NCBI GenBank assembly: GCA_000421325.1
Contig: ATWQ01000006.1
Location: 1 to 64,000, forward strand
DNA from: an alpha proteobacterium SCGC AAA536-K22
Lineage (GTDB): Bacteria > Pseudomonadota > Alphaproteobacteria > Puniceispirillales > Marisalimonadaceae
Direction of reading: 5' to 3'
DNA: 64,000 nt
Shown here piece after piece: positions 17,094 through 25,974 of the stretch. The translations under genes and the position numbers were made by a program. How positions within the stretch are numbered: the first letter of the stretch is position 1; each line of letters begins with the position of its first letter. The notes under the pieces are model-generated. The model ran no database searches. It was not told where the DNA came from and saw only the letters and a list, made by a program, of their open reading frames with translations.

Positions 17094-18077
17094 ATGAATG
17101 ACCCAAGACTAGATTATGCTAATGAGTTCCCGGTAGAATTAACTGCTCCTGACATATCAAGTTATAAAAAAACTAATACAGGAGTCGATTATATATTATC
17201 ACTTGATAGTGGTATGAGTGGTCCTCATGTTTTTATATCTTCAATAGTACATGGGAATGAGCCTTGTGGAGCTATTGCTTTAGATTGGTTTTTAAAAAAT
17301 AATTTTAGACCTAAATCAGGTAAATTAACTCTAGGTTTCATGAATGTTGAGGCTTATTTTTCTTTTGATCCCAAAAATCCAAATAGAACTAGATGGGTTG
17401 ATGAAGATTTTAACAGATTATGGGCAGATGGTGTCTTGGAAGATACTACCAGAAAAAAGACTAGTGAATTTTTTAGAGCTAATGAAGTCAAGAGTATAGT
17501 ATCGCAAGCTGATTATTTATTAGATATTCACTCAATGCAAAAACCATGTGTTCCACTTATGATGGCGGGTACATTAGAAAAAGGTATTAAATTTGCTAAA
17601 TCTGTTGGAATGAGCATGCCTATTATTTCTGACACAGGCCATAAAGAGGGTATGAGAATGAGAGATTACCTGAACTTCTCAAGAAAAGAGAGTAATAAAA
17701 ATGCACTCCTAGTTGAATGTGGTCAACATTGGGAAAAACTGTCTGAAAGAATAGCAATTGAAACCCTGATAAGATTTCTTAGAAGCACAAGCACTATGGA
17801 TAAAAAATTTGGTGAAGAGTTTCTAAATGAATTAAAGCCTAAAAAATTTCAAAAAGAAGTTTATCGGGTAGGAGAAATTATCACTATAAAGACAGATAAA
17901 TTTAAATTTTCTAGCGACTGGCAAGGCTTTGAAGTTCTAAAAAAAGGGACTGTTATTGGTAAAGATGACCAGGAATTTGTTTATGCTCCATATGACGAAA
18001 CAATTTTAATAATGCCTACTAAAAGGTTATTCAAAGGTAAAACGGCTGTTAGGCTAGCATACAGAATTAAAGATTAA
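17094..18077 (+). CDS. succinylglutamate desuccinylase/aspartoacylase family protein
   Basis: This is a 327-residue M14-like zinc deacylase. The metal-binding HGNEPCGAIALDWFL motif, a DEDFNRLW motif and LDIHSMQKP (third zinc ligand) are clear, with Glu in VECGQHWE as the likely general base. The family removes succinyl or acetyl groups from amino acids. It is co-directional with the N-formylglutamate hydrolase and peptide ATPase, forming a three-gene unit. Its arginine-catabolism relatives (ast genes) are absent, so the substrate is probably an imported N-acyl amino acid. Confidence 0.85.
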   Translation: MNDPRLDYANEFPVELTAPDISSYKKTNTGVDYILSLDSGMSGPHVFISSIVHGNEPCGAIALDWFLKNNFRPKSGKLTLGFMNVEAYFSFDPKNPNRTRWVDEDFNRLWADGVLEDTTRKKTSEFFRANEVKSIVSQADYLLDIHSMQKPCVPLMMAGTLEKGIKFAKSVGMSMPIISDTGHKEGMRMRDYLNFSRKESNKNALLVECGQHWEKLSERIAIETLIRFLRSTSTMDKKFGEEFLNELKPKKFQKEVYRVGEIITIKTDKFKFSSDWQGFEVLKKGTVIGKDDQEFVYAPYDETILIMPTKRLFKGKTAVRLAYRIKD

Positions 18078-18091
18078 ACAATTATTTATTT

Positions 18092-18970
18092 TTAATGAAG
18101 ACGAGGATTAAACATATCTCGTAAATGGTCTCCAACTAAGTTTATGGAAGCAACGGTAATAAGTAGTGCCACACCAGGAAAGATACTTATCCAATAATCA
18201 CCGCTATACATATATTCAAATCCATTGCCAATAAGAAGACCTAAGGAAGGCTCTGTAATAGGTAACCCGAGCCCAAGAAAACTTAGCGTTGCTTCCAATG
18301 AAATAGCATGTGCTGTTTGAAGAGTACCAACAACAATTAGCGGTGCCATACAATTTGGTAGAATATGTTTAAACATAATCCTGGTGTTACTAAAAGCCAA
18401 ACATCTCGCTGCATCAACATATTCTTTATTTAACTCTACTAAAGCACTCGAACGAGCAGTTCGTGCATAATAGGCCCATTGCACTAAAATTAATGCAATA
18501 ATAGTTTTTTCAACTCCTTTTCCAAAAGCAGCTAGAATTATCAGAGCAACTAAAATTGAGGGAAAACTCAGTTGAATATCAACTATCCTCATAACTACAG
18601 ATTCGTATTTTCCTCCAAAAAAAGCTGCTGAAATTCCAAAAAAAGATCCAATAATAAGAGCAAAAATGCCTGAAAGCACACCAACGCCTAGACTAACACG
18701 TAAACCATAAAATATAGCAGAAACCATATCTCTTCCAGCTCCGTCGGTGCCAAGTAAAAAATAATTCCCAGAAAAATCTTCTGAAAAAGGGGCTAGCCTA
18801 CTGTTCATTATACTTACAGTATTTAGATCATATGGGTCAGTTGGAGATACTAAAGGTGCAAAAACAGCAACAAATAAAATTAACATAAAAACTATTAAAG
18901 ATACTACAGCAACTTTATTGGATGAAAAATCTTTCCAAAACTCTTTGATTTTTTTTATTTTGGGATTCAT
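18092..18970 (-). CDS. peptide ABC transporter permease (DppC type)
   Basis: This is a 292-residue inner-membrane protein with an N-terminal OppC-type segment (FWKDFSSNKVAVVSLIVFM) and about six spans. LGTDGAGRDMVSAIFYGLRVSLGVG is the family signature, and the EAA loop reads YVDAARCLAFSNTRIMFKHILPNCMAPLIV. It overlaps the DppB-type gene by four bases (ATGA). It pairs with that permease, the binding protein upstream and the fused ATPase on the other strand. The convergent desuccinylase stop lies 14 bases away. Confidence 0.92.
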   Translation of the reverse strand: MNPKIKKIKEFWKDFSSNKVAVVSLIVFMLILFVAVFAPLVSPTDPYDLNTVSIMNSRLAPFSEDFSGNYFLLGTDGAGRDMVSAIFYGLRVSLGVGVLSGIFALIIGSFFGISAAFFGGKYESVVMRIVDIQLSFPSILVALIILAAFGKGVEKTIIALILVQWAYYARTARSSALVELNKEYVDAARCLAFSNTRIMFKHILPNCMAPLIVVGTLQTAHAISLEATLSFLGLGLPITEPSLGLLIGNGFEYMYSGDYWISIFPGVALLITVASINLVGDHLRDMFNPRLH

Positions 18971-19944
18971 TGACTGTCACCTTTAATTCTCACTCTAGGG
19001 TCTAAAAAAGTATAAAGAATATCGACAATAAGGTTTAAAAAAACAAAAAATGTTACAATGATCATCAGATAAGCGACAATAACTGGTCTATCTAGATTAT
19101 AAATTGAGTCTATGATTAGTTTACCCATTCCGGGCCACGCAAATACTGTTTCAGTTACAGTTGAAAATGCGATTAGTGATCCAAATTCAAGTCCAACAAC
19201 TGTTACAATGGGAATTAGAATATTCTTTAGTATATGTACCAAAACTATTCTTTTTTCAGACAAACCTTTTGATCGAGCAAAAGTAATATAATCTTGAAGA
19301 ATTATTTCTCTTGTTCCAGCTCTAGTTAAGCGGATCACTGATGAAATTTTAAATAATGCTAAATTTAAAGCAGGTAAAAAAACATGTGACAACCCATTTA
19401 AAGTAAATAAAGAGCTATTAATCCCTAAAAAAGTCCCAATTTCTCCTCTTCCTGTCGATGGTAACCATCCAAGATGGACCGCAAAAATCATAATAAAGAT
19501 TATACCTACCCAAAATGTAGGCATTGAAAAACCTAAAATTGAACCACCCATTATTATTTTACTAGTCTTGCTTTCTGGCTTATAGCCTGCATAGATACCA
19601 AGAGGTATAGCTATGATAAGTGAAATAAAAAGAGAAAATAATGCTAATTCAAGTGTCGCCGGCATTCTTTGAATAATCAGTTTTAATGCTGGTTCACCAA
19701 AAATAAATGAATCTCCAAGATCCCCCTTAAAAGCATTTACCAAGAAATACCAATATTGTTCTGTAACAGGTCTATCTAATCCTAACTCTCTTATAACTCT
19801 TTCTACTTCGGCTTGGTCAGCTTCGGGGTTAATCAGCATTTCAACTGGATCCCCAACTAGATTTACCCCCCCAAACACCAAGAGTGACATTATAAATAAT
19901 ACGAGCACACTCTGGGCTAATCTTGTAAATATAAAAGGGGTCAT
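18967..19944 (-). CDS. peptide ABC transporter permease (DppB type)
   Basis: This is a 325-residue membrane protein with an N-terminal span (FIFTRLAQSVLVLFIMSLLVF), the periplasmic GDPVEMLINPEA and RELGLDRP motifs of DppB/OppB, a GYKPESKTSKIIMGG turn and the EAA loop RSKGLSEKRIVLVHILKN. Six membrane segments are evident. It starts 60 bases after the binding-protein stop; a hairpin terminator sits in that gap, so permease expression is likely lower than that of the binding protein. Confidence 0.92.
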   Translation of the reverse strand: MTPFIFTRLAQSVLVLFIMSLLVFGGVNLVGDPVEMLINPEADQAEVERVIRELGLDRPVTEQYWYFLVNAFKGDLGDSFIFGEPALKLIIQRMPATLELALFSLFISLIIAIPLGIYAGYKPESKTSKIIMGGSILGFSMPTFWVGIIFIMIFAVHLGWLPSTGRGEIGTFLGINSSLFTLNGLSHVFLPALNLALFKISSVIRLTRAGTREIILQDYITFARSKGLSEKRIVLVHILKNILIPIVTVVGLEFGSLIAFSTVTETVFAWPGMGKLIIDSIYNLDRPVIVAYLMIIVTFFVFLNLIVDILYTFLDPRVRIKGDSQ

Positions 19945-19960
19945 GTTTTCATCATTAAAT

Positions 19961-19992
19961 TAAAAAAAACCAGAGCAGTTATGCTCTGGTTT
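19961..19992 (-). terminator. intra-operon rho-independent terminator/attenuator
   Basis: This is a perfect 11-bp stem, AAACCAGAGCA (19967-19977) with TGCTCTGGTTT (19982-19992), and a four-base loop. Read on the minus strand it is followed by eight T (19969-19962). It lies 12 bases after the binding-protein stop and before the DppB gene. Such a hairpin would end most transcripts after the binding protein and let a minority continue into the permeases, a common stoichiometry control for ABC importers. Confidence 0.85.
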
Positions 19993-20004
19993 AAATTGTT
20001 CTAA

Positions 20005-21594
20005 TTACTTACAGTTTACGTAAGTTGCAATAGTTCTCTCATCTGTTCGAGGAGTGTAGCTACAGCCGGATTTAGATGCCCAAGTATTCATTTGATAATG
20101 TATTGGGATAACACCATAATTTTTACCTACTGCTACTTCTGTTGCTTCAGCAAGGAGTTTTCCTCTTGCATCAGAATCAACGGTTCCAAGAGCTTCTTGA
20201 ACTAGTTTGTCGACAACAGGATCAGAATGTCTTCCTCTATTGGCTCTTCCCATTCCTATAGACTTATCATAAGTATGCAAAAGTGCTCTCAAAGGGGATG
20301 AAGCTTCTCCGGAACCAGCCCCCCAACCAAGAACCATAAAACTGAATTCTGGACTTTTATTAGGACCACCACGTGATGCTCTTTTGAAATAGACAGCTTT
20401 TGGCATTGTTTCAACTTTTGCTTTAATACCAATTCTAGAGAACATTTGAGCTAAAGCTTCTGCAATTTTAGCATCATTAATGTATCTATCATTTGGTCCG
20501 TGAATTGTCATTTCAAAACCATTGCCATAACCAGCTTCCTTCAAAAGCATTTTTGCAGTATCTGGATCATAAGGATCAGGTTTCATTTTTGTTGAAACTC
20601 CATGAAAACCTGCAGGTAATAATTGGCCTGCTTTAACAGCTATACCTTCCATTACCTTCGCAACCATTGCGTCACGATTAATTGCTAATGATAAAGCTTT
20701 CCTAACTCTAACATCCATTAATGGGTTTTTAATTTTTCCGCCACCAATGGCAGTGATGTGAGGTGAATCTTCTCTGAATTGGTCCATATGTAAATAAATA
20801 ACACGGTTAGATGGACCACTATTTAATTTAATTGTAGGATTTTTTTTCATTTTTCCAACGTTCAAAGGAGGAACGTTGTCAATAAAATCAACATCCTTTG
20901 CTAATAGTGCTGCTATTCTGGCTGGACCAGATTTAATAGGCTTAAAAAGTACATTTTCAAACTGTGCCATTCCAGTGCCGGCTCCATGATAATCTTTATT
21001 AGCTTTTAGGACAATCTTATCACCAGGCACCCATTCAACAAATTTGTAAGGCCCAGTTCCTATGGCAGCTTTTCCACTATTGTAGTCACCTGTAGTAGCA
21101 CCTTCACCATTTTTCTTTGAAATAATTTTAACAGTCATTATGTCATTAGGCATTAGAGGATAGGGCTTTTTTGTTTTAATATGTATAGTATGACTATCTA
21201 TTTTAATAAACTCTTTCCCTTTTAAATAAGTACCAAATCCTGATGGAGATTTTGGAACATTTTGTGCTCTCTCAGCAGTAAATATAACATCGTCAGCTGT
21301 AAAATCACTGCCATCATGAAATTTTACACCTTTTCTAAGTTTAAATTCCCATGTTGTATCATTTATAGGCTTCCATGACGTAGCTAAGTCAGGATAGTGT
21401 TGTTGGTTTTCGTCTGATCCAACTAAAGTTCCGTAAATATGTGTTGCGAAAGCGTTATTAGGACCAAGATTATGGTAATGTGGATCAATTGAGCTAGGCT
21501 CAGATTTTAATCCAACAGTAAGATCTTTTGCCAAAGCCACAGTAGACAAAAGACAACTTATCATCACTATAAAAAGTCTGTTGATTAATTTCAT
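20005..21594 (-). CDS. peptide ABC transporter substrate-binding protein (SBP family 5)
   Basis: The protein has 529 residues from the ATG at 21592-21594, which has a strong GAGGGA-type ribosome site just upstream; a longer frame reaching 21654 lacks this. The signal peptide is MKLINRLFIVMISCLLSTVALA. Family-5 motifs include GLKSEPSSIDPHY, TWEFKLRKGVKFHDG, IGTGPYKF and RVRKALSLAINRDAMV. It is a periplasmic binder of peptides or other solutes for the DppBC-like permeases. It is the first gene of its operon and is followed by a strong terminator. Neighbouring deacylases hint at N-acylated ligands. Confidence 0.93.
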   Translation of the reverse strand: MKLINRLFIVMISCLLSTVALAKDLTVGLKSEPSSIDPHYHNLGPNNAFATHIYGTLVGSDENQQHYPDLATSWKPINDTTWEFKLRKGVKFHDGSDFTADDVIFTAERAQNVPKSPSGFGTYLKGKEFIKIDSHTIHIKTKKPYPLMPNDIMTVKIISKKNGEGATTGDYNSGKAAIGTGPYKFVEWVPGDKIVLKANKDYHGAGTGMAQFENVLFKPIKSGPARIAALLAKDVDFIDNVPPLNVGKMKKNPTIKLNSGPSNRVIYLHMDQFREDSPHITAIGGGKIKNPLMDVRVRKALSLAINRDAMVAKVMEGIAVKAGQLLPAGFHGVSTKMKPDPYDPDTAKMLLKEAGYGNGFEMTIHGPNDRYINDAKIAEALAQMFSRIGIKAKVETMPKAVYFKRASRGGPNKSPEFSFMVLGWGAGSGEASSPLRALLHTYDKSIGMGRANRGRHSDPVVDKLVQEALGTVDSDARGKLLAEATEVAVGKNYGVIPIHYQMNTWASKSGCSYTPRTDERTIATYVNCK

Positions 21595-21744
21595 TTTTCC
21601 CTCCTGAAATTCTATATTAAAAAAAACTTTGTAGTAAAAATGGAATAGAGTCAAAATAAAAGATATAAGTATATCTTAATAATAACTTTATTTTTTTTTA
21701 AATTCATTCATAGAGTAATTATTTTAATTTTTGGAGTTAGCCAT

Positions 21745-22569
21745 TTGCATTTTACAGAAATAATAAATCAATTGCCGCAATTAAAAATATTTAAGGACAA
21801 CACATACAATATACAAATTTCTTACAGATACCAAAAATTTAATGAAGAAATTCCAATATTATTTCTACATGGATTTAATGGAAATAGTAAAAGTTGGGCA
21901 TATCAATTTCATTATTTTAAAGGTAGAAGGTCATTTATAGCTATTGATGCGCCAGGTTTTGGTCAGTCTGATCCTTCAGATTTAGATATGTTGTCTATAT
22001 CAAATATTGTTTATAACTTATTAAAAAGTATAGATGTTAAAAAGTGTGATCTAGTTGGTCATTCAATGGGCGGAATGCTTGCTCAAATAGTTGCATCAAA
22101 ACATAGCAAATTAATTAATAAGGTAATTCTATCCTGTACTCATAAAGGTTATGCGATGCCCGTAGGAAGTTCTCTGAGAGATCCATATAAATTAAGGCTA
22201 GAAGAGCGAAAACAAATGTCAAATAAAGAATTTGGTCAATTAAGAATCCAAAAAATGTTACCTGAATTAAAAAATCCAGAGATCTTCAAATTTTTATCTT
22301 TAATAAGTGAAGAAATTACGGAAGGTTCTATCAAATCTGGTGGAATGGCCATGCAGACTTTAGATACAACAGATTATTTATCAAATCTCAAACAAGATTG
22401 TCTTATATTAAAGGGTTCAAAAGACATTGTTGTATCTAAAGAACGTTCTTATCAGTTAGAAAATTTATTGAGGCACGCAAAAATCAAAGAAATACCTAAT
22501 GTTGGACATGCACCTTATTGTGAAGATACAAAAACTTTCAACGCCGAAGTGGAAAATTTTTTCCAATAA
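21745..22569 (+). CDS. alpha/beta hydrolase
   Basis: This is a 274-residue alpha/beta-hydrolase-fold protein with oxyanion segment FLHGFNGNSKSWAYQF, nucleophile elbow VGHSMGGMLAQ, late acid region LKGSKDIVVSKERS and catalytic His in NVGHAPYCED. It starts at TTG, eight bases after GGAG (21733-21736); no in-frame ATG fits. No signal peptide is present, so it is cytoplasmic. Its stop overlaps the following MFS gene (TAATG), so hydrolase and transporter are co-translated and may handle the same ester or lactone compound. The substrate is unknown. Confidence 0.85.
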   Translation: MHFTEIINQLPQLKIFKDNTYNIQISYRYQKFNEEIPILFLHGFNGNSKSWAYQFHYFKGRRSFIAIDAPGFGQSDPSDLDMLSISNIVYNLLKSIDVKKCDLVGHSMGGMLAQIVASKHSKLINKVILSCTHKGYAMPVGSSLRDPYKLRLEERKQMSNKEFGQLRIQKMLPELKNPEIFKFLSLISEEITEGSIKSGGMAMQTLDTTDYLSNLKQDCLILKGSKDIVVSKERSYQLENLLRHAKIKEIPNVGHAPYCEDTKTFNAEVENFFQ

Positions 22570-23768
22570 TGACTGCCTTATCAAACAAGCCTTTTACCTT
22601 ATATTTTCTCAGTAATACAATTGCTCTATTAGGCCTTTGGATACAAAAAATTGGAGTTGGTTGGCTTACATGGGAAATTACCGAGTCAACTTTTTGGACA
22701 AGTTTTGTTACTTTAGCTTTGATGGCACCAGCAGGAGTTATAGGTCCTCTATTTGCTGTTTTTGCCGAAAATTGGAATATGAGAACAGCAAGTATTATAT
22801 TGAAAGTGCTAATGTTTATGACTGGAGGTATAATCTGGTTTTTGCAGTATTTAGATATGCATTCGCTTTTTACTTTAGCTTCTTTATCAATTTTACAAGG
22901 TTTATTAAGCGCATGTTATCATCCAGTAAGACTAGTTTTTGTGTCTATAGTTGTTCCTAGAAATTTGTTATCCAGTGCAGTAGGGCTTAATTCAGCCTCT
23001 TTTAATGGATCCAGAGTTGTAGGGCCAGCTTTCGCTGGGGGCACAATAGCTTTATTTAACCTCGAAACAACTTTTTTTATTGCCATGCTTACTTATATTC
23101 CACTCATTCCAGTTTTAATTTATATGCCGCTTAGAGATCGAGTTAAATCCTCAAGTACACACGATAATTTTCTCAGACGTTTGTTAGAGGGTGGAAAAGT
23201 AGCATTGAAAACTCCAATTATAGCCAGGGGTTTATTTGTAGTTTTTATCAGTGCATTCTTTGTACGTGGAATGCTTGAGATACAACCTACTATTGCAGGA
23301 GAAATTTTAGATAAAGGTAGTATTGGATTGTCTTTAATCACAGCAACTGCTGGATTTGGGGCTTTACTTGCTTCTATCTGGATAGGTTTGCGAACTAATA
23401 CTGAAGTAAAAATTGAAACTAAATTGGTCCCAATGTTAACTCTAGGACTAGTAGTAAGTTTCATAATTGGTTTTATCTCAGAAATGTACTTAATGGCATT
23501 TGCTTTTACAATTGTTGGCTTTACTACGACAGTTGTAGGTATTGGCACTCAAACAGTTATACAATTAAAGGTTGATGAAATTTATCGAGCCAGGGTTTTA
23601 ACTTGGTGGTCCAGTGTTTCTTTTGGCTCTCTTACAATTGGGGGAATATTGTTGGGTCTTGCAGGGGAATTTATCCCTCTGAATGTTGGTATGATGATAA
23701 TGCCAATTCTAGGATACCTAATATTCAAATTAGTATTGTATTATTATTTTAAAAACAACTTTATGTAG
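22569..23768 (+). CDS. MFS transporter (enterobactin-exporter-like superfamily branch)
   Basis: This is a 399-residue protein with 11-12 hydrophobic segments. The N-terminal NKPFTLYFLSNTIALLGLWIQ and the first cytoplasmic-loop region resemble MFS_3/EntS-type transporters. It is coupled by a one-base overlap to the alpha/beta hydrolase. The direction of transport and the substrate cannot be told. Its last codons overlap by eight bases the end of the convergent EamA gene. Confidence 0.8.
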   Translation: MTALSNKPFTLYFLSNTIALLGLWIQKIGVGWLTWEITESTFWTSFVTLALMAPAGVIGPLFAVFAENWNMRTASIILKVLMFMTGGIIWFLQYLDMHSLFTLASLSILQGLLSACYHPVRLVFVSIVVPRNLLSSAVGLNSASFNGSRVVGPAFAGGTIALFNLETTFFIAMLTYIPLIPVLIYMPLRDRVKSSSTHDNFLRRLLEGGKVALKTPIIARGLFVVFISAFFVRGMLEIQPTIAGEILDKGSIGLSLITATAGFGALLASIWIGLRTNTEVKIETKLVPMLTLGLVVSFIIGFISEMYLMAFAFTIVGFTTTVVGIGTQTVIQLKVDEIYRARVLTWWSSVSFGSLTIGGILLGLAGEFIPLNVGMMIMPILGYLIFKLVLYYYFKNNFM

Positions 23769-24621
23769 TTTTTTTTATTTTAGCTTCCCTTTTAAAAATA
23801 TATAAACCTGAAATAGTTATTATAATTCCACCTAATATTGTAGAGAAAATTGGATATGTATTCCAAATCAAAAAATCAAAAATTATTGCCCAAATAATTC
23901 CTGTATAATTAAATGGACTGACTATTGACGCAGGGGCTTTTTGTAGAGCATAAGTCATTAATAGTTGTGTTAAAAAGGCAGAAACGCCTAAACCAATAAA
24001 TAATAACATGACTTCTATAGATGGCTGTTTCCAAAAAAAAGGTTGAAAAAATGAAGTTACGATTACGCTAACCAACATAAAAAAGAATACTGTTTTAACT
24101 GGATGTTCAGTAGTACCAAGCAATCTTAAAAAAATAATGGTTGTAGACCACATAAGAGTTCCAATTAACGCATAAATAGAGGCTATGGCAATTTGTCCAG
24201 TTGGATTTATAGCTATGATGACACCTAAAAAGCCAATAAAAATTGCCGTCCATCTACGCCAACCTATAGTTTCTTTTAGAAAAAAAATTGCAAAAATACA
24301 TGCAAAAATAGGGACTGCTTGAGAGATAACAGTTACATCTGCTACTGGAAGTCTTTGAAAAGCTAGGAAGAACATTATATTGCCAATAAGACCTGCAATT
24401 CCTCTAAAAAAATGTGTCTTTGGTTTTTTAGTTTTAAGAAAATTAAATCCGCCTAATTTGTAGATAATAGGTGACAATAGAATTAAAACTACGATCGCTC
24501 TTGCAAAAGCAATTTGAACTGGGTGATATTCTATACCAATTAACTTTGCTTGGACACTCATAATAGTGACACATAAAACAGCTAAAATCATAGCTGCAAT
24601 AGCTTTAAAATTGTCGTTCAT
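23761..24621 (-). CDS. DMT/EamA family transporter
   Basis: This is a ten-span membrane protein with two EamA repeats: KAIAAMILAVLCVTIMSVQAKLIG in the first half, and RLPVADVTVISQAVPIFACIFAIFFLKE at the end of repeat one. The second repeat ends with a PASIVSPFNYTGIIWAI motif and a lysine-rich tail. The ATG at 24621 gives 286 residues; a TTG at 24648 in frame would start one base before the upstream MFS stop. It is a probable metabolite exporter. It is co-directional with the MFS gene at 24650 and the DUF1932 dehydrogenase. Confidence 0.85.
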   Translation of the reverse strand: MNDNFKAIAAMILAVLCVTIMSVQAKLIGIEYHPVQIAFARAIVVLILLSPIIYKLGGFNFLKTKKPKTHFFRGIAGLIGNIMFFLAFQRLPVADVTVISQAVPIFACIFAIFFLKETIGWRRWTAIFIGFLGVIIAINPTGQIAIASIYALIGTLMWSTTIIFLRLLGTTEHPVKTVFFFMLVSVIVTSFFQPFFWKQPSIEVMLLFIGLGVSAFLTQLLMTYALQKAPASIVSPFNYTGIIWAIIFDFLIWNTYPIFSTILGGIIITISGLYIFKREAKIKKTT

Positions 24622-24649
24622 ATTTTTATAAATATCAACTATTCGCAAT

Positions 24650-25927
24650 TTATTTTTGGTTTCGCATGTCTGTAAGCTTTTGCGATTCTCTTAAAAAGAA
24701 AAAACATAAAAAAGCTGATAAGAAAGGGTATAGTGCTGATAATCTAATAGTAAATAATAAGTCATATCCTAAGTCCATTGCCAAAGCAAATGGCATGGCT
24801 CCAATAGATGCACCTACGACTAGAACCATTTGACCTGTTCCTTGGATACTTCCGACATGAAGTCGACCAAAATATCTTGGCCATATATATCCAAATAATG
24901 CTAAATTAAAAGCGTTATTAATTCCAAAAATTACTGAATATATTATTGCAAAAGTGATGTTTGATGAAAAAGTAATAAAAATCAAAGATGCAGTTGTTAC
25001 TAGAAGAGATGTTCCAATTACATTATGTGTTTTAAATCTGTCTAAAAGTTTGCCAGCTAATGGGATAAATATAATCATAGTAATCATGGTAGGTATAAAC
25101 AACGCAGCAGCTTCCCTACTTGGGAGACTAAAATACTGATTTAATATTGTTACTTGGAAAAAATGGAGGGCAGTAACTAAAGAAGATATAGAAAAAAAAG
25201 AAAATGATAAAATATAAAAACTTTTTTCTTTAAGTGCCTCATTTAAATTTAAACCAAAAATTTTAGTGTTTTTATTGATTACCTTTTGTTTAATACCATC
25301 AGGTTTTTCATTAACATCTTCCGGTTTATCAATAGCTAAAAATATCAATGGTGGAAGCATTAAAATCCATGTGGACAAACCTATAATTACCCATGCATTT
25401 CTCCAACCATAATTAGTAATTAAAAAGTCAGAAATAAGTGGATGTAATCCCATTGAAAAAGCAAAACCTAATCCCATCAAGCCAAGTGCGATACCACGTT
25501 TTTTATCAAACCACTGGGTAATAATATTTGCTGAACCTAACATTAAAGTTCCTTGACCAAAAAATCTTAAAAAACCAAATGCGACGGCTAACATTAAAAA
25601 GTTTGATGCCGCACCAAATGCTAAACAGCCAATACCAAGAAATATTGTTGTATAAATTAGGATTATCCTAGGCCCATACCTGTCAACTAATTTTCCTATT
25701 TGTGGAAGTAAAAAAGCGGCAAATAAAGTTGCAATCATGTAGGCAGTTGTAATAGATGTACTAGAAATTTGTAAATCTTTAGATATTACTGGAATAAAAG
25801 GGCTGAACGTATGTGATTGACCGGCACCACTAGTGAAAATACCGAGGCTGCCAATCCCAACAATTGTCCAACCATAAAAAAATTTTTGATTAACTTTATT
25901 GTAGATCAGTTTATTTATATAAAACAT
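24650..25927 (-). CDS. MFS transporter (monocarboxylate/OFA-like)
   Basis: This is a 425-residue, 12-span protein. N-terminal FFYGWTIVGIGSLGIFTSG and RYGPRIILIYTTIFLGIGCLAFG are typical of the oxalate/formate-antiporter and monocarboxylate branch, which often carries small organic acids. A cytoplasmic loop with DKPEDVNEKPDG separates the two six-helix halves. It sits between the EamA gene and the DUF1932 dehydrogenase on one strand, suggesting uptake of the acid processed there. Substrate assignment is inference. Confidence 0.83.
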   Translation of the reverse strand: MFYINKLIYNKVNQKFFYGWTIVGIGSLGIFTSGAGQSHTFSPFIPVISKDLQISSTSITTAYMIATLFAAFLLPQIGKLVDRYGPRIILIYTTIFLGIGCLAFGAASNFLMLAVAFGFLRFFGQGTLMLGSANIITQWFDKKRGIALGLMGLGFAFSMGLHPLISDFLITNYGWRNAWVIIGLSTWILMLPPLIFLAIDKPEDVNEKPDGIKQKVINKNTKIFGLNLNEALKEKSFYILSFSFFSISSLVTALHFFQVTILNQYFSLPSREAAALFIPTMITMIIFIPLAGKLLDRFKTHNVIGTSLLVTTASLIFITFSSNITFAIIYSVIFGINNAFNLALFGYIWPRYFGRLHVGSIQGTGQMVLVVGASIGAMPFALAMDLGYDLLFTIRLSALYPFLSAFLCFFFLRESQKLTDMRNQK

Positions 25928-25974
25928 CTCAGGATAATATAATAAATTAATATGTGAATCATTATAATATTTAC

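Noticed and set aside
22637-22960. 107-codon frame on the + strand inside the MFS gene
   Set aside because: It is a +2 shadow of the MFS transporter, with no ribosome site and tyrosine/phenylalanine-rich noise.
23120-23548. 142-codon antisense frame within MFS gene
   Set aside because: The frame is a complement shadow; codon use and motifs support the sense gene only.
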